Source: Deltaproteobacteria bacterium (GTDB taxonomy: Bacteria > Desulfobacterota > Desulfobacteria > Desulfobacterales > Desulfosarcinaceae). From it: 64,000 nucleotides of DNA. The notes under the pieces were generated by a model that was not told the origin of the DNA, did not search any database, and worked only from the letters and a program-made list of their open reading frames with translations. The position numbers and the translations under genes are program-made. The stretch is taken from positions 124,001 through 188,000 of the forward strand of contig JAKALP010000007.1 of assembly GCA_021824175.1 (NCBI GenBank), given 5' to 3'. Of the stretch, positions 17,516 to 27,862 are shown piece after piece (the stretch's first letter is position 1; every line of letters starts with the position of its first letter).

Positions 17516-17818
17516 ATGTCGACGAAGACAACATCCAAGAATATCGAACAACTCATGGCCGAGGCTGATGAACTCATTGCAAAGATCAATTCCGAGGCCC
17601 TCCAAGACTTGCAAGAAGAGCATCGCCTTGAGGTTGAAAAACACGCGCAAAACTTGAAGAGGGTTAAGTCCGAGGTTCAGCACGAAATCGCCAAGAGCGA
17701 AGCCTATAAAATAAGCCACAGCGCGGAAGGAATACACGAAGCGTTCCAAGAAATTACGAAGGCCATGGGGCAATTGAAAAGATATCTCTCCGGCGATCGG
17801 CCGGACGCTGTTAAATAG
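17516..17818 (+). CDS. Small coiled-coil protein of unknown function
   Basis: A 100-residue hydrophilic protein with no signal peptide. Residues 10-95 are predicted by eye to be one long helix with a heptad pattern (LMAEADELIAKI through QHEIAKSEAYKI). It is rich in Glu and Lys and has no Cys. AAAAGGAG precedes the ATG at 7 bases. It lies between the radical SAM gene and a long palindrome upstream of ftsH. I do not recognise a family; small stress-related coiled-coil proteins occur again at 21651 and 22297, so a shared stress role is conceivable. Confidence 0.75.
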   Translation: MSTKTTSKNIEQLMAEADELIAKINSEALQDLQEEHRLEVEKHAQNLKRVKSEVQHEIAKSEAYKISHSAEGIHEAFQEITKAMGQLKRYLSGDRPDAVK

Positions 17819-17825
17819 TGTATGA

Positions 17826-17951
17826 ACGAAAAGTCCCTATTTTCCCAATTTCCGCGTTGGGGCAAAATTTTAATCCTCAAAATACTTCATGTATTCCCGC
17901 GGTTAAAATTTTGCCTCCGCCTTGAACTTGGAAAAATATGAACTTTTCGGT
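17826..17951. repeat. 126-bp imperfect palindrome, MITE- or REP-like
   Basis: The two halves read as inverted copies: CGAAAAGT / ACTTTTCG at the ends, GCAAAATTTTAA / TTAAAATTTTGC inside, and ATAC-TTCAT-GTAT at the centre near 17888. Most of the remaining bases also pair with small bulges. It encodes nothing and lies between the coiled-coil gene and ftsH. Such long hairpins are typical of miniature mobile elements or dispersed intergenic repeats. Confidence 0.7.
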
Positions 17952-17980
17952 CGATCACTAAATAGTTGAGGATTACGATA

Positions 17981-19894
17981 ATGGCATCCAATGCAAATCA
18001 AGATCCAATAGGCAACCTGAAGGATAAACTGCGTTCCCTACTAGGGCGGCAGGATAGCCCGAAACAGAAGGATCGCCTACCGTCCAAGGCGCACTTCAGC
18101 CTCTGGTATTTCGTGTTCATCATGCTTTTTCTGTCTTATCTGCAGCAATTCTACTTTTCCGCGAAAGTGGAGACGATTCCGTACAGCCAATTTAAGCAAT
18201 ACATCGCCCAAGACGCCGTGAACCAATTGACCATCGGCCCGGAAAGTATCAGTGGGACGCTGAAAGGAAAAAAGAATAGCGCGGGCAAGGCCGAGCGGTT
18301 CACCACGGTTCGCGTGAATGATCCCGACCTGGTGAAGGATCTGGATGACCACAAGATCGGCTACTCCGGGCATTATGAAAGTAAATTTCTGAGTTCTCTT
18401 CTCTCCTGGATCATCCCTCTGCTCATTTTTTTTCTGATCTGGCGGTTTGCCATGAAAAAAATGAGCACCGGGATGGGAGTCATGTCCTTCAGCAAGAGCA
18501 ACGCCAAAATCTTCGCCGAGAGTGATACCAAGGTCTCCTTTGCCGATGTGGCCGGTATCGATGAGGCCAAAGAGGAACTCCAGGAAGTAGTTGAATTTCT
18601 GAGCACCCCGGAGAAGTTCCAAAAATTGGGAGGCAGAATCCCCAAAGGTGTGCTTCTGGTCGGCCCGCCGGGCACCGGTAAAACCCTCCTGGCCCGGGCG
18701 GTGGCCGGCGAAGCCAAAGTGCCTTTCTACAGCATCAGCGGGTCCGAGTTTGTGGAGATGTTCGTCGGCGTGGGCGCGGCCCGCGTTCGCGATCTTTTCT
18801 CCCAGGCCGCGGCGCAAGCGCCCTGCATCATCTTCATCGATGAACTGGATGCTTTAGGCAAAGCGCGGGGGATGAACATCATGGGGGGACATGATGAACG
18901 CGAACAGACCCTTAACCAACTCCTGGTGGAGATGGATGGGTTCGAAACCAATAAAGGCGTGATCATCATGGCCGCCACCAACCGGCCTGAGATCCTGGAT
19001 CCGGCCTTGCTGCGCCCGGGGCGCCTGGACCGGCAAGTCTTGGTGGACCGCCCGGATATCAATGGGCGGGAAGCCATCCTGGAGATTCACTCCAAGAATG
19101 TTCGGTTAAGTCCCGACGTCGACCTACGCCAGATCGCCGGCCGCACCCCCGGCTTTGTGGGCGCGGATCTGGCCAATATCATCAATGAAGCCGCATTGCT
19201 GGCGGCCCGTAATAACAAAGAAATGGTCGAGCTATCGGATTTCGACGAGGCCATTGACCGGGTGGTGGCGGGTCTTCAGAAGAAAAGCCGGGTGATGAAC
19301 GCCCATGAGAAGAAAATTGTCACCTTCCATGAGTCCGGCCATGCGATTGTGGCCGAGTCGGTTGAGTATGCCGATCCAGTGCATAAAATTTCCATTATTC
19401 CCCGCGGCATTGCGGCGCTGGGCTATACCCAACAGCAGCCCACCGAAGATCGCTATTTAATGACACGTTCGCAGTTGCTGGACCGCCTAGCCGTACTTTT
19501 AGGCGGCCGGGTAGCCGAGGAACTGGTTTTCGAAGAAATCTCCACCGGAGCTCAGAACGACCTGCAGCGGGCCTCGGACATTGCCCGCTCCATGGTCACG
19601 GAATATGGCATGAGCGATCGCCTGGGACTGGTAAGCTATGAGCGTCAGCGCCAGCCGATGTTTATGCCGACCGGTTTTTCTCCCGCCGCAAATTACAGTG
19701 AAGCCAAAGCGGCCCAAATCGACGAAGAGGTCGAGCGTTTTGTCGAGGAAGCACACCAGCGCGTGCGTAAAATATTAACGGAGCGGCGAAGCGTCCTCGA
19801 TGATTTGGCCCATCTGCTTTCTGAAAAGGAGAGCGTGCAGGGCGAAGAGCTTAGAAAAATGTTGGCATCAGCCAAAATCGGGATGGCTAATTAA
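17981..19894 (+). CDS. ftsH: ATP-dependent zinc metalloprotease FtsH
   Basis: A 637-residue membrane protease that extracts and degrades membrane and cytosolic proteins. Two transmembrane segments are visible ([18 protein letters not shown] near residue 35 and [14 protein letters not shown] near 140). The AAA+ domain has Walker A GPPGTGKT at about 228-235 and the second-region-of-homology [17 protein letters not shown]. The zinc site is HESGH at about 450. The start is ATG at 17981 after GAGGATTACG. No division or folate genes flank it, so this is probably an accessory FtsH; the neighbouring groEL and SOD suggest a proteostasis/stress block. Confidence 0.96.
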   Translation: MASNANQDPIGNLKDKLRSLLGRQDSPKQKDRLPSKAHFSLWYFVFIMLFLSYLQQFYFSAKVETIPYSQFKQYIAQDAVNQLTIGPESISGTLKGKKNSAGKAERFTTVRVNDPDLVKDLDDHKIGYSGHYESKFLSSLLSWIIPLLIFFLIWRFAMKKMSTGMGVMSFSKSNAKIFAESDTKVSFADVAGIDEAKEELQEVVEFLSTPEKFQKLGGRIPKGVLLVGPPGTGKTLLARAVAGEAKVPFYSISGSEFVEMFVGVGAARVRDLFSQAAAQAPCIIFIDELDALGKARGMNIMGGHDEREQTLNQLLVEMDGFETNKGVIIMAATNRPEILDPALLRPGRLDRQVLVDRPDINGREAILEIHSKNVRLSPDVDLRQIAGRTPGFVGADLANIINEAALLAARNNKEMVELSDFDEAIDRVVAGLQKKSRVMNAHEKKIVTFHESGHAIVAESVEYADPVHKISIIPRGIAALGYTQQQPTEDRYLMTRSQLLDRLAVLLGGRVAEELVFEEISTGAQNDLQRASDIARSMVTEYGMSDRLGLVSYERQRQPMFMPTGFSPAANYSEAKAAQIDEEVERFVEEAHQRVRKILTERRSVLDDLAHLLSEKESVQGEELRKMLASAKIGMAN

Positions 19895-19934
19895 ATCTTA
19901 TCCGTCTCCGCCAGGGTAGGTTGACGAAATTTAA

Positions 19935-21578
<1,644 letters not shown>

Positions 21579-21650
21579 GGCTCCCAAAAATTGCCCTTGA
21601 GCGCTTAAACACTCAGGCGGTGCATGAATACCTAAAAAGGAGGTAGTCTA

Positions 21651-22112
21651 ATGAAAAGAGCAAATTTCGTGAGATGGGTTTTAGCGATCACGCTACTGCT
21701 GGTATTATTGGTCATACCGGGTTGCAGCAAAAAGGAAGAACCCCGGAACATGGCCCCATCCATATCCAAGGAGGATGTTAAACAGCAAGCCAAGGAAGCT
21801 TATAACACTACGAAAGCTTACACCCAGGAGCAAATGCAGGCTTTTCTGACTGAAACACAAACCAAATTCGCCCAATACGAGAAAGACATTGATCAACTGC
21901 AAGCCAAGGCGGAAAAGCTCGAAGGGCAAGCCAAGGCAAATGCTGAACAACGGCTGGCGGAACTACGACAAAAAAGAGATGCGGTGTCTGAGAAGCTTAA
22001 GGATCTGAATTCTTCAAAGGCCGGCGCATGGGAGCAGATCAAATCCGGCGTCGATGCAGCCATGGAAGATTTGGACAAAGCCTATAAGAAGGCCGTGGCC
22101 GAGTTCAATTGA
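21651..22112 (+). CDS. Coiled-coil lipoprotein
   Basis: A 153-residue protein with an N-terminal lipoprotein signal (hydrophobic WVLAITLLLVLLVIPGC, predicted acylated Cys25). The rest is a charged, Ala/Lys/Gln-rich coiled coil from about residue 40 to the end. A C-terminal block GAWEQIKSGVDAAMEDL resembles [17 protein letters not shown] in the next gene, so the two share a small helical module seen in stress-related coiled-coil proteins. AAAAAGGAGGTAG precedes the ATG. Location is probably the inner leaflet of the outer membrane or the periplasmic face of the inner membrane. Function is unknown. Confidence 0.82.
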   Translation: MKRANFVRWVLAITLLLVLLVIPGCSKKEEPRNMAPSISKEDVKQQAKEAYNTTKAYTQEQMQAFLTETQTKFAQYEKDIDQLQAKAEKLEGQAKANAEQRLAELRQKRDAVSEKLKDLNSSKAGAWEQIKSGVDAAMEDLDKAYKKAVAEFN

Positions 22113-22296
22113 CCCTGAGGTTAAGCAAAGCCATGAGACCAAACTTGTTTTCAAGCCAATCCGCGCGCAACCGATGGGAAGCACAAAGGCTCATGGAGCC
22201 AGCCACCTTAGTGCCCTTGAAGGGTGCAGGCGCCGGGGTGAATTCGAGTGTAGACGGCAATCCGGGTGCGCCGGACCATGATTAAGGAGAAATCTT

Positions 22297-23217
22297 ATGA
22301 GCAAGAAAGAAGAATACAAGAAGAAGATAGAAGCCGAGGTGGAACTGGCGCAGGCCAAATTAGCCCAATGGAAGGCCAGTATAAAGAGTTTGGCGGCCGA
22401 CGCGCGGATCAAATATGCCCGGCAGGTGGATGACCTTGAAAAGAAGATGGATACCATGAAGGCGAGATTGAAGGAGCTGGGCGAGGCCGGCGAAGATGCT
22501 TGGGAGCGGCTCAAGGTCGGTGTGGAGGGCGCTTGGCAATCTTTAAGCGTGGCTATTCGAGGAATGCGTCAGCCCACCGCCGATAAAACCGAAAACGATA
22601 TCCCAGGCGAATGCCCAGCGTCGCCCCATACTCTGCCACCCCTGCCCTATGCCCAAAACGCCTTGGCGCCGATCATTAGCGCCAACACCATCGGTTTTCA
22701 TTTCGGAAAACACCACCAAGGCTACGTGGATAACCTGAATAGACTTGTGGCAGGCACGGAATATTGCGACCTATCACTGGAGAAGACAATCAGCGTTACC
22801 GCCGGACGAGCCGACAAAACCGCGATCTTCAACAACGCGGCCCAAATCTGGAACCACACCTTCTACTGGAAAAGCATGCGCGCCAATGGCGGCGGCGAAC
22901 CGCCCGCGGCACTGAAGCAGAAAATGGAGGCCGCCTTTGGCGGCGTGGAGGAGTGCAAAAAAGAGATTGCCGGCGCGGCCGTCGCACAGTTCGGCAGTGG
23001 TTGGGCCTGGCTTGTGCTCGATGGCGATACCCTTAAGGTAGTAAAGAGCGCCAATGCCGAGCTCCCTTTTACTACCGGACTGAAACCCCTGCTGGCCATT
23101 GACGTGTGGGAGCATGCCTATTACCTGGATTATCAAAATCGGCGGGCCGACTATGTCAACGCCGTGCTCGACAAGCTGATCAACTGGGAATTCGCTCTGC
23201 AAAACGCGGGGCTATGA
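22297..23217 (+). CDS. sodB: Coiled-coil / iron superoxide dismutase fusion
   Basis: A 306-residue fusion. Residues 1-90 form a charged coiled coil of the kind normally encoded as a stand-alone small stress protein. Residues about 110-306 are a complete Fe-type superoxide dismutase, converting superoxide to oxygen and hydrogen peroxide. Metal ligands are H135 (GFHFGKHH), H187 (IWNHTFYW), D269 and H273 (IDVWEHAYY); Q183 in the helix before H187 marks the iron rather than manganese type. No signal peptide is present. The single frame has no stop or frameshift between domains. AAGGAG precedes the ATG. The coil may oligomerise or tether the enzyme; this is inferred. Confidence 0.9.
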   Translation: MSKKEEYKKKIEAEVELAQAKLAQWKASIKSLAADARIKYARQVDDLEKKMDTMKARLKELGEAGEDAWERLKVGVEGAWQSLSVAIRGMRQPTADKTENDIPGECPASPHTLPPLPYAQNALAPIISANTIGFHFGKHHQGYVDNLNRLVAGTEYCDLSLEKTISVTAGRADKTAIFNNAAQIWNHTFYWKSMRANGGGEPPAALKQKMEAAFGGVEECKKEIAGAAVAQFGSGWAWLVLDGDTLKVVKSANAELPFTTGLKPLLAIDVWEHAYYLDYQNRRADYVNAVLDKLINWEFALQNAGL

Positions 23218-23282
23218 ATGGGTTCGATTCCTCTTGCCGCATAGATATCGAGTTTTGCAAAATATAGGCTGTATACTTGCCC

Positions 23283-23328
23283 CCTCACCCCGACCCTCTC
23301 CCCCGCTGAAGATGCGGTGGAGAGGGGG
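23283..23328. repeat. C-rich intergenic hairpin (REP-like)
   Basis: Arms 23294-23306 and 23314-23326 (CCCTCTCCCCCGC / GCGGTGGAGAGGG) pair at 12 of 13 positions around a 7-base loop, preceded by CCCTCACCCCGAC. No T-run follows. This looks like a common dispersed palindromic unit between the SOD fusion and the next gene. Confidence 0.55.
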
Positions 23329-23371
23329 AATAATGAAAAATAATCCAAATCGCTCAATGGAGGACTTCGCC

Positions 23372-24451
23372 GTGTCAATCCTTTTTTCGAAAGCCGATCT
23401 TGGCCGTATGTCTTTACAGAACCATCTGGTCATGTCGCCCATGACGCGCAACCGCGCCATTGAAAATATTCCCAACGCGCTCATGCTGGAGTACTACGCG
23501 CAACGCGCTTCGGCCGGACTCATCATTACCGAGGGCACGTCGCCCTCACCCAATGGGTTGGGTTACCCGCGCATACCGGGCATATTCTCTCCGGCCCAGG
23601 TGGCGGCGTGGAAACGCATTACCGATGCGGTGCACGCCAGAGGCGCCAAAATGTTCGTCCAGCTCATGCACTGCGGCCGCGTTGCCCATCCGCTGAACCT
23701 GCCCGCGGGCGCCCACATGCTGGCGCCTTCGGCCGTGGCGGCCGCCGGTGAGATGTACACAGATGCCGAGGGCCTGAAGCCGCATCCTGTACCGCGAGCG
23801 ATGACAGACGCGGAGATCAAGACCACCATCGCGGAGTATGCCCAGGCCGCGACCAATGGTGTGAAGGCCGGATTTGACGGCATTGAACTGCATGGGGCCA
23901 ACGGCTACCTGCTCGAACAGTTCATCCGCCCGAACTCGAACCAGCGCAAGGATTCCTATGGCGGTCCCATTGAGAACCGCGCGCGTTTTGTGCTGGAAAC
24001 GGCTGAAGCAGTGATTAAGGCCATCGGTAAAGATCGAGTGGGCATCCGCTTATCGCCCTTTGGCGTATTCAACGATATGCCCCTGTACGACGCGATGGCG
24101 GCGGATTATGCTTACCTGGCGCAAGAACTCAACGCTCTGGGCCTAGTTTATATCCACCTGGTGGATCACTCATCCATGGGCGCGCCGCCGGTGCCCGATG
24201 CCATCAAGACCACATTCCGCAAAGTATTCAAGCGCACCTTGATTCTCTCCGGCGGTTACGATGTTGAGCGAGCCGAAAGCGATCTTTCCGCGGGCAATTG
24301 CGATCTCATCGCCGTGGGGCGGCCCTTCCTTGCCAATCCCGATCTGGTGGAGAGATGGCGAACCGGCGCGGCTTTAAACGCGCCGGATATGGCGACGTTC
24401 TACACACCGGGACCCGGGGGCTACACCGACTACCCGGTATTGAAGAAATAA
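23372..24451 (+). CDS. Old Yellow Enzyme-family alkene reductase
   Basis: A 359-residue FMN-dependent TIM-barrel oxidoreductase of the NemA/OYE group, which reduces activated C=C bonds, quinones or nitro compounds with NAD(P)H. Visible family blocks are MSPMTRNRA near the N-terminus, GAKMFVQLMHCGRVAHP, GFDGIELHGANGYLLEQF with the substrate-binding His and Asn, and NQRKDSYGGPIENR. The GTG start at 23372 follows ATGGAGGA and gives the usual SILFSKADLG opening; a longer frame runs back through the hairpin and is not credible. The context of SOD, GroEL and FtsH suggests detoxification of electrophiles under oxidative stress. Confidence 0.92.
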   Translation: MSILFSKADLGRMSLQNHLVMSPMTRNRAIENIPNALMLEYYAQRASAGLIITEGTSPSPNGLGYPRIPGIFSPAQVAAWKRITDAVHARGAKMFVQLMHCGRVAHPLNLPAGAHMLAPSAVAAAGEMYTDAEGLKPHPVPRAMTDAEIKTTIAEYAQAATNGVKAGFDGIELHGANGYLLEQFIRPNSNQRKDSYGGPIENRARFVLETAEAVIKAIGKDRVGIRLSPFGVFNDMPLYDAMAADYAYLAQELNALGLVYIHLVDHSSMGAPPVPDAIKTTFRKVFKRTLILSGGYDVERAESDLSAGNCDLIAVGRPFLANPDLVERWRTGAALNAPDMATFYTPGPGGYTDYPVLKK

Positions 24452-24462
24452 AAGGAGCCTTT

Positions 24463-24594
24463 ATGAAAAGCCATCTCTGTTTTTGGGAAAGAGTAAACGA
24501 TGAAGTACTGGGATGCATTTTACTTCTGATCGGGGCTCTTTTTTGCCGACTTTACCCGGATATCGGCGAAGGAGAAATTATTCCTATGACGTGA
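24463..24594 (+). CDS. Possible 43-residue membrane peptide
   Basis: An AAAAGGAG ribosome-binding site lies 7 bases before the ATG, 11 bases after the reductase stop. The peptide has one hydrophobic stretch (VLGCILLLIGALFC) flanked by charged residues, so a single-pass membrane peptide is plausible. No family is recognised and no repeat of it is visible elsewhere. Expression is supported only by the good start site and position. Confidence 0.4.
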   Translation: MKSHLCFWERVNDEVLGCILLLIGALFCRLYPDIGEGEIIPMT

Positions 24595-24974
24595 ATGGGG
24601 GGGTGAAGAAGGGAAGCGTCGGAATTGCTCCAGCCCTTTCTGCGTTGAACACCCATTCACGGTTGCGCGCTAACCCGATAGCCATCGGATAACTAAGCTC
24701 GTTTTCGGTGAAACGGGTCACATCTTTGTAGGACAACCACGGACCTCCTCTTTGATTAGGGTCCTACATGAAAATCGGCGCCGCGCTGATGGCGGGCACC
24801 CGGCGTTGCATTACATTCAAGTCAATTCGAAGGAGTCAGGAGTTTGAAGCAATTGGGCCTGGCACCACGGCCACTGGTTGCCGCCGCTGTACCCTACCGG
24901 CAGGAACACCGCTGACAATAGCCCGTTTTGGGCCGGGGCGAATAGGCACTTTCTGTCACTCGAGAGGAAAAATT
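24595..24974. other. Intergenic region before the transaldolase/isomerase fusion
   Basis: These 380 bases contain an 8-bp inverted repeat (TGTAGGAC at 24727-24734 with GTCCTACA at 24761-24768) and short open frames with no convincing start site. A 23-codon frame beginning TTG at 24844 has AAGGAGTCAGGAG before it but no recognisable product. The frame of the downstream gene is open back to 24768, but codon use and start signals favour 24975. Confidence 0.4.
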
Positions 24975-27797
24975 ATGAAAAACAATCCATTGCAACAATT
25001 GGCAACTCTGGGGCAATCAATCTGGCTGGACTATATCCGGCGCGATCTGATTACCGGCGGCGAGCTTGGGCGTCTGATCGAAGAAGATGGACTGCGAGGC
25101 ATGACCTCCAACCCCGCCATCTTCGAGAAGGCGATTGCCGACAGCCACGATTACGACGCGGAGATTCGGGCCCTGGCGCTTGAGGGCCAAGACACCGCGG
25201 CCATCTATGAAGCCCTCAGCCAGAACGATGTGCGCAGCGCCGCCGACGTGTTCCGGCCGCTGCACGACCGCACGGGCGGCCAGGATGGCTATGTCAGCCT
25301 GGAGGTCAATCCCCACCTGGCGCACGACACCGCCGGAACCATCGCGGAAGCGCGCCGGTTGTGGGCCGCGCTGGACCGGCCCAATGTGTTCATCAAGGTC
25401 CCGGCCACGCTTGAAGGGCTGCCCGCCATCCAACAGTTGATCAGCGAAGGCATCAACGTCAACGTCACCCTGCTCTTTGGCTTGCCGCGCTACCAGCAGG
25501 TGGCCGAAGCTTATCTCGGCGGTCTAGAAACGCTGGCGGCCCAGGGCAAGTCCATCGCCTCGGTGGCTTCGGTGGCCAGTTTTTTTGTCAGCCGCATCGA
25601 TGCCCTGGTGGATGCCTTGCTGGAAAAACGGATGGCCGATGGCGGCCGGGTCGCGGATCTGGCCAAAAAGGCGCGCGGCCAGGTGGCCATTGCCAGCGCG
25701 AAAATGGCCTATCAAATCCACAAGGAGATCTTTGCCGGCATCCGCTTCCAGAAGCTGGCGGCCCTGGGCGCCCGTGTGCAGCGATTGCTGTGGGCCAGCA
25801 CGAGCACCAAAAATCCGGATTACAGCGACGTAAAATATATCGAGGCCCTCATCGGGCCGGATACGGTCAACACGGTGCCGCCCGAAACCCTGGAGGCCTA
25901 CCGTGACCACGGCATGCCCAAAGTCCGCCTCGAACAAGATCTGGCTCAAGCCCGGCGGGTGATGGAACGGCTGCCGGAACTGGGTATCCGCATCGACGAT
26001 GTGACCCAACAGCTCGAAGACGAAGGGGTCGCCAAATTCAACCAGCCGTTCGATAAGTTGATGGATACCTTGGCGCAACGCGCTGCGCCGCATCAAGCGC
26101 GGGGCAAAGGAAAACCGCGATTGAACGGCACAACGGTCACCCCTGGTGCGACCGTCCCTGTCTCTTCCCTACCCCTGACCCAGCGCCCGGCCTGGCAGGC
26201 ACTCCAAGCCCATTATGAAAAGATCCGCCACCTGCATCTGCGCCAGCTCTTTGCCGACGATCCCGGCCGTGGCGAGCGCCTCAGCGCCGAGGCCGCCGGC
26301 CTTTACCTGGATTATTCCAAAAACCGCGTCACCGACGAAACCCTCCGACTGCTGATCGGACTGGCCGAGCAAAGCGGTCTGCGTGAGCGCATCGAGGCCA
26401 TGTTCCGCGGCGATGCGATCAACGCGACCGAAAAGCGCGCCGTGCTGCACACCGCCTTGCGCGCGCCCCGGACCGAGCGGGTGGTGGTCGATGGCCGCAA
26501 CGTCGTAGCCGAGGTGCACGCGGTGCTCGACCGCATGGCCGCCTTTGCAGATCGGGTCCGCAGCGGCGAGTGGCGGGGCCACACCGGCCAGCCCATCCGC
26601 AATATCATCAACATCGGCATCGGCGGCTCCGACCTGGGCCCTGTCATGGCCTACGAAGCGTTGCGCCATTACAGCCGGCGCGACCTGACCTTGCGCTTCA
26701 TCTCCAACGTGGACGGCACCGATTTCGCGGAAGCCACCCACGATCTCGACCCGAAGCAGACTCTGTTCATCATCTGTTCCAAAACCTTCACGACCCTCGA
26801 GACCCTGACCAATGCTCACAGTGCGCGCGCCTGGTGCTTGCGCAAACTCGGGGACGAACGGGCCGTGGCCAGGCACTTCGTGGCCGTATCGACCAACGCC
26901 GAAGGGGTCGCCAAATTCGGCATCGATACCGCGAACATGTTCGGGTTCTGGGATTGGGTCGGCGGGCGTTACTCCATGGACTCGGCCATCGGCCTGTCCA
27001 CCATGCTGGCCATCGGACCCGAAAACTTCCGGGCCCTGCTGGCCGGTTTTCACGCCATGGATCAGCACTTCCGCAACACGCCCTTTGAGCGCAACCTGCC
27101 GGTCCTTATGGGAATGCTGACCATATGGAACACCAACTTCTTCGACGCACCGACCGTCGCGGTGCTGCCTTACGAGCAGTACCTCAAGCGCTTTCCCGCG
27201 TACCTGCAACAGCTGACCATGGAGAGCAATGGCAAACACGTCACGCAGGACGGCATGCGCGTCGACTACCCAACCGCGCCCATCTACTGGGGCGAACCGG
27301 GCACCAACGGCCAGCACTCGTTCTACCAGTTGATCCATCAAGGCACCCGGCTGATCCCCTGCGACTTCATCGGCTTTTGCCAAAGCCTGAATCCCATCGC
27401 CGAGCATCACGATCTGCTCATGTCCAACCTGTTTGCCCAGACCGAGGCGCTGGCCTTCGGCAAGACGGCAGATGAAGTCATGGCCGAGGGCACACCGGAA
27501 TGGCTGGCGCCCCACCGGGCCTTTGAGGGCAATCGCCCCACCAACACCCTCCTGATCGAGCGGCTGACGCCGGAGACGCTGGGACAGTTGGTCGCGCTTT
27601 ACGAGCACAGTGTCTTCACCCAGGGGACCATCTGGCACATCGATTCCTTCGATCAATGGGGCGTCGAGCTGGGCAAGGTGCTGGCCCAGCGGACAATTCC
27701 CGAACTTGCCAACGCGACCGAGCCCCGGCTGGCCCATGACAGTTCCACCAATGCCCTGATCCGGCGCTACCGCCGGCTCAAGGACAAGCGGTCCTAA
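24975..27797 (+). CDS. Bifunctional transaldolase / glucose-6-phosphate isomerase
   Basis: A 940-residue fusion. Residues 1-370 are transaldolase: the Schiff-base Lys141 lies in [14 protein letters not shown], and [12 protein letters not shown] and [14 protein letters not shown] are family blocks. After a Pro/Thr-rich linker (about 380-400), residues about 405-940 are a full glucose-6-phosphate isomerase: [11 protein letters not shown], the SKTFTTLET phosphate-binding loop, [18 protein letters not shown] and the late Lys region. Such tal-pgi fusions are known in several bacteria. The protein joins the non-oxidative pentose phosphate pathway to glucose-6-phosphate. The ATG at 24975 follows GAGGAAAAATT. 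It starts the GC-rich sugar block. Confidence 0.95.
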   Translation: MKNNPLQQLATLGQSIWLDYIRRDLITGGELGRLIEEDGLRGMTSNPAIFEKAIADSHDYDAEIRALALEGQDTAAIYEALSQNDVRSAADVFRPLHDRTGGQDGYVSLEVNPHLAHDTAGTIAEARRLWAALDRPNVFIKVPATLEGLPAIQQLISEGINVNVTLLFGLPRYQQVAEAYLGGLETLAAQGKSIASVASVASFFVSRIDALVDALLEKRMADGGRVADLAKKARGQVAIASAKMAYQIHKEIFAGIRFQKLAALGARVQRLLWASTSTKNPDYSDVKYIEALIGPDTVNTVPPETLEAYRDHGMPKVRLEQDLAQARRVMERLPELGIRIDDVTQQLEDEGVAKFNQPFDKLMDTLAQRAAPHQARGKGKPRLNGTTVTPGATVPVSSLPLTQRPAWQALQAHYEKIRHLHLRQLFADDPGRGERLSAEAAGLYLDYSKNRVTDETLRLLIGLAEQSGLRERIEAMFRGDAINATEKRAVLHTALRAPRTERVVVDGRNVVAEVHAVLDRMAAFADRVRSGEWRGHTGQPIRNIINIGIGGSDLGPVMAYEALRHYSRRDLTLRFISNVDGTDFAEATHDLDPKQTLFIICSKTFTTLETLTNAHSARAWCLRKLGDERAVARHFVAVSTNAEGVAKFGIDTANMFGFWDWVGGRYSMDSAIGLSTMLAIGPENFRALLAGFHAMDQHFRNTPFERNLPVLMGMLTIWNTNFFDAPTVAVLPYEQYLKRFPAYLQQLTMESNGKHVTQDGMRVDYPTAPIYWGEPGTNGQHSFYQLIHQGTRLIPCDFIGFCQSLNPIAEHHDLLMSNLFAQTEALAFGKTADEVMAEGTPEWLAPHRAFEGNRPTNTLLIERLTPETLGQLVALYEHSVFTQGTIWHIDSFDQWGVELGKVLAQRTIPELANATEPRLAHDSSTNALIRRYRRLKDKRS

Positions 27798-27862
27798 ATC
27801 GCCATTCCAAGCGCAAAAGGTGCCACCCGCAGGCGAGCCCCAACATCACTGAAGGAGAACCC

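Noticed and set aside
26169-27737. 522-codon minus-strand frame opposite the isomerase part of tal-pgi
   Set aside because: Antisense shadow caused by high GC at third positions; the + strand protein has clear catalytic motifs over the whole span.
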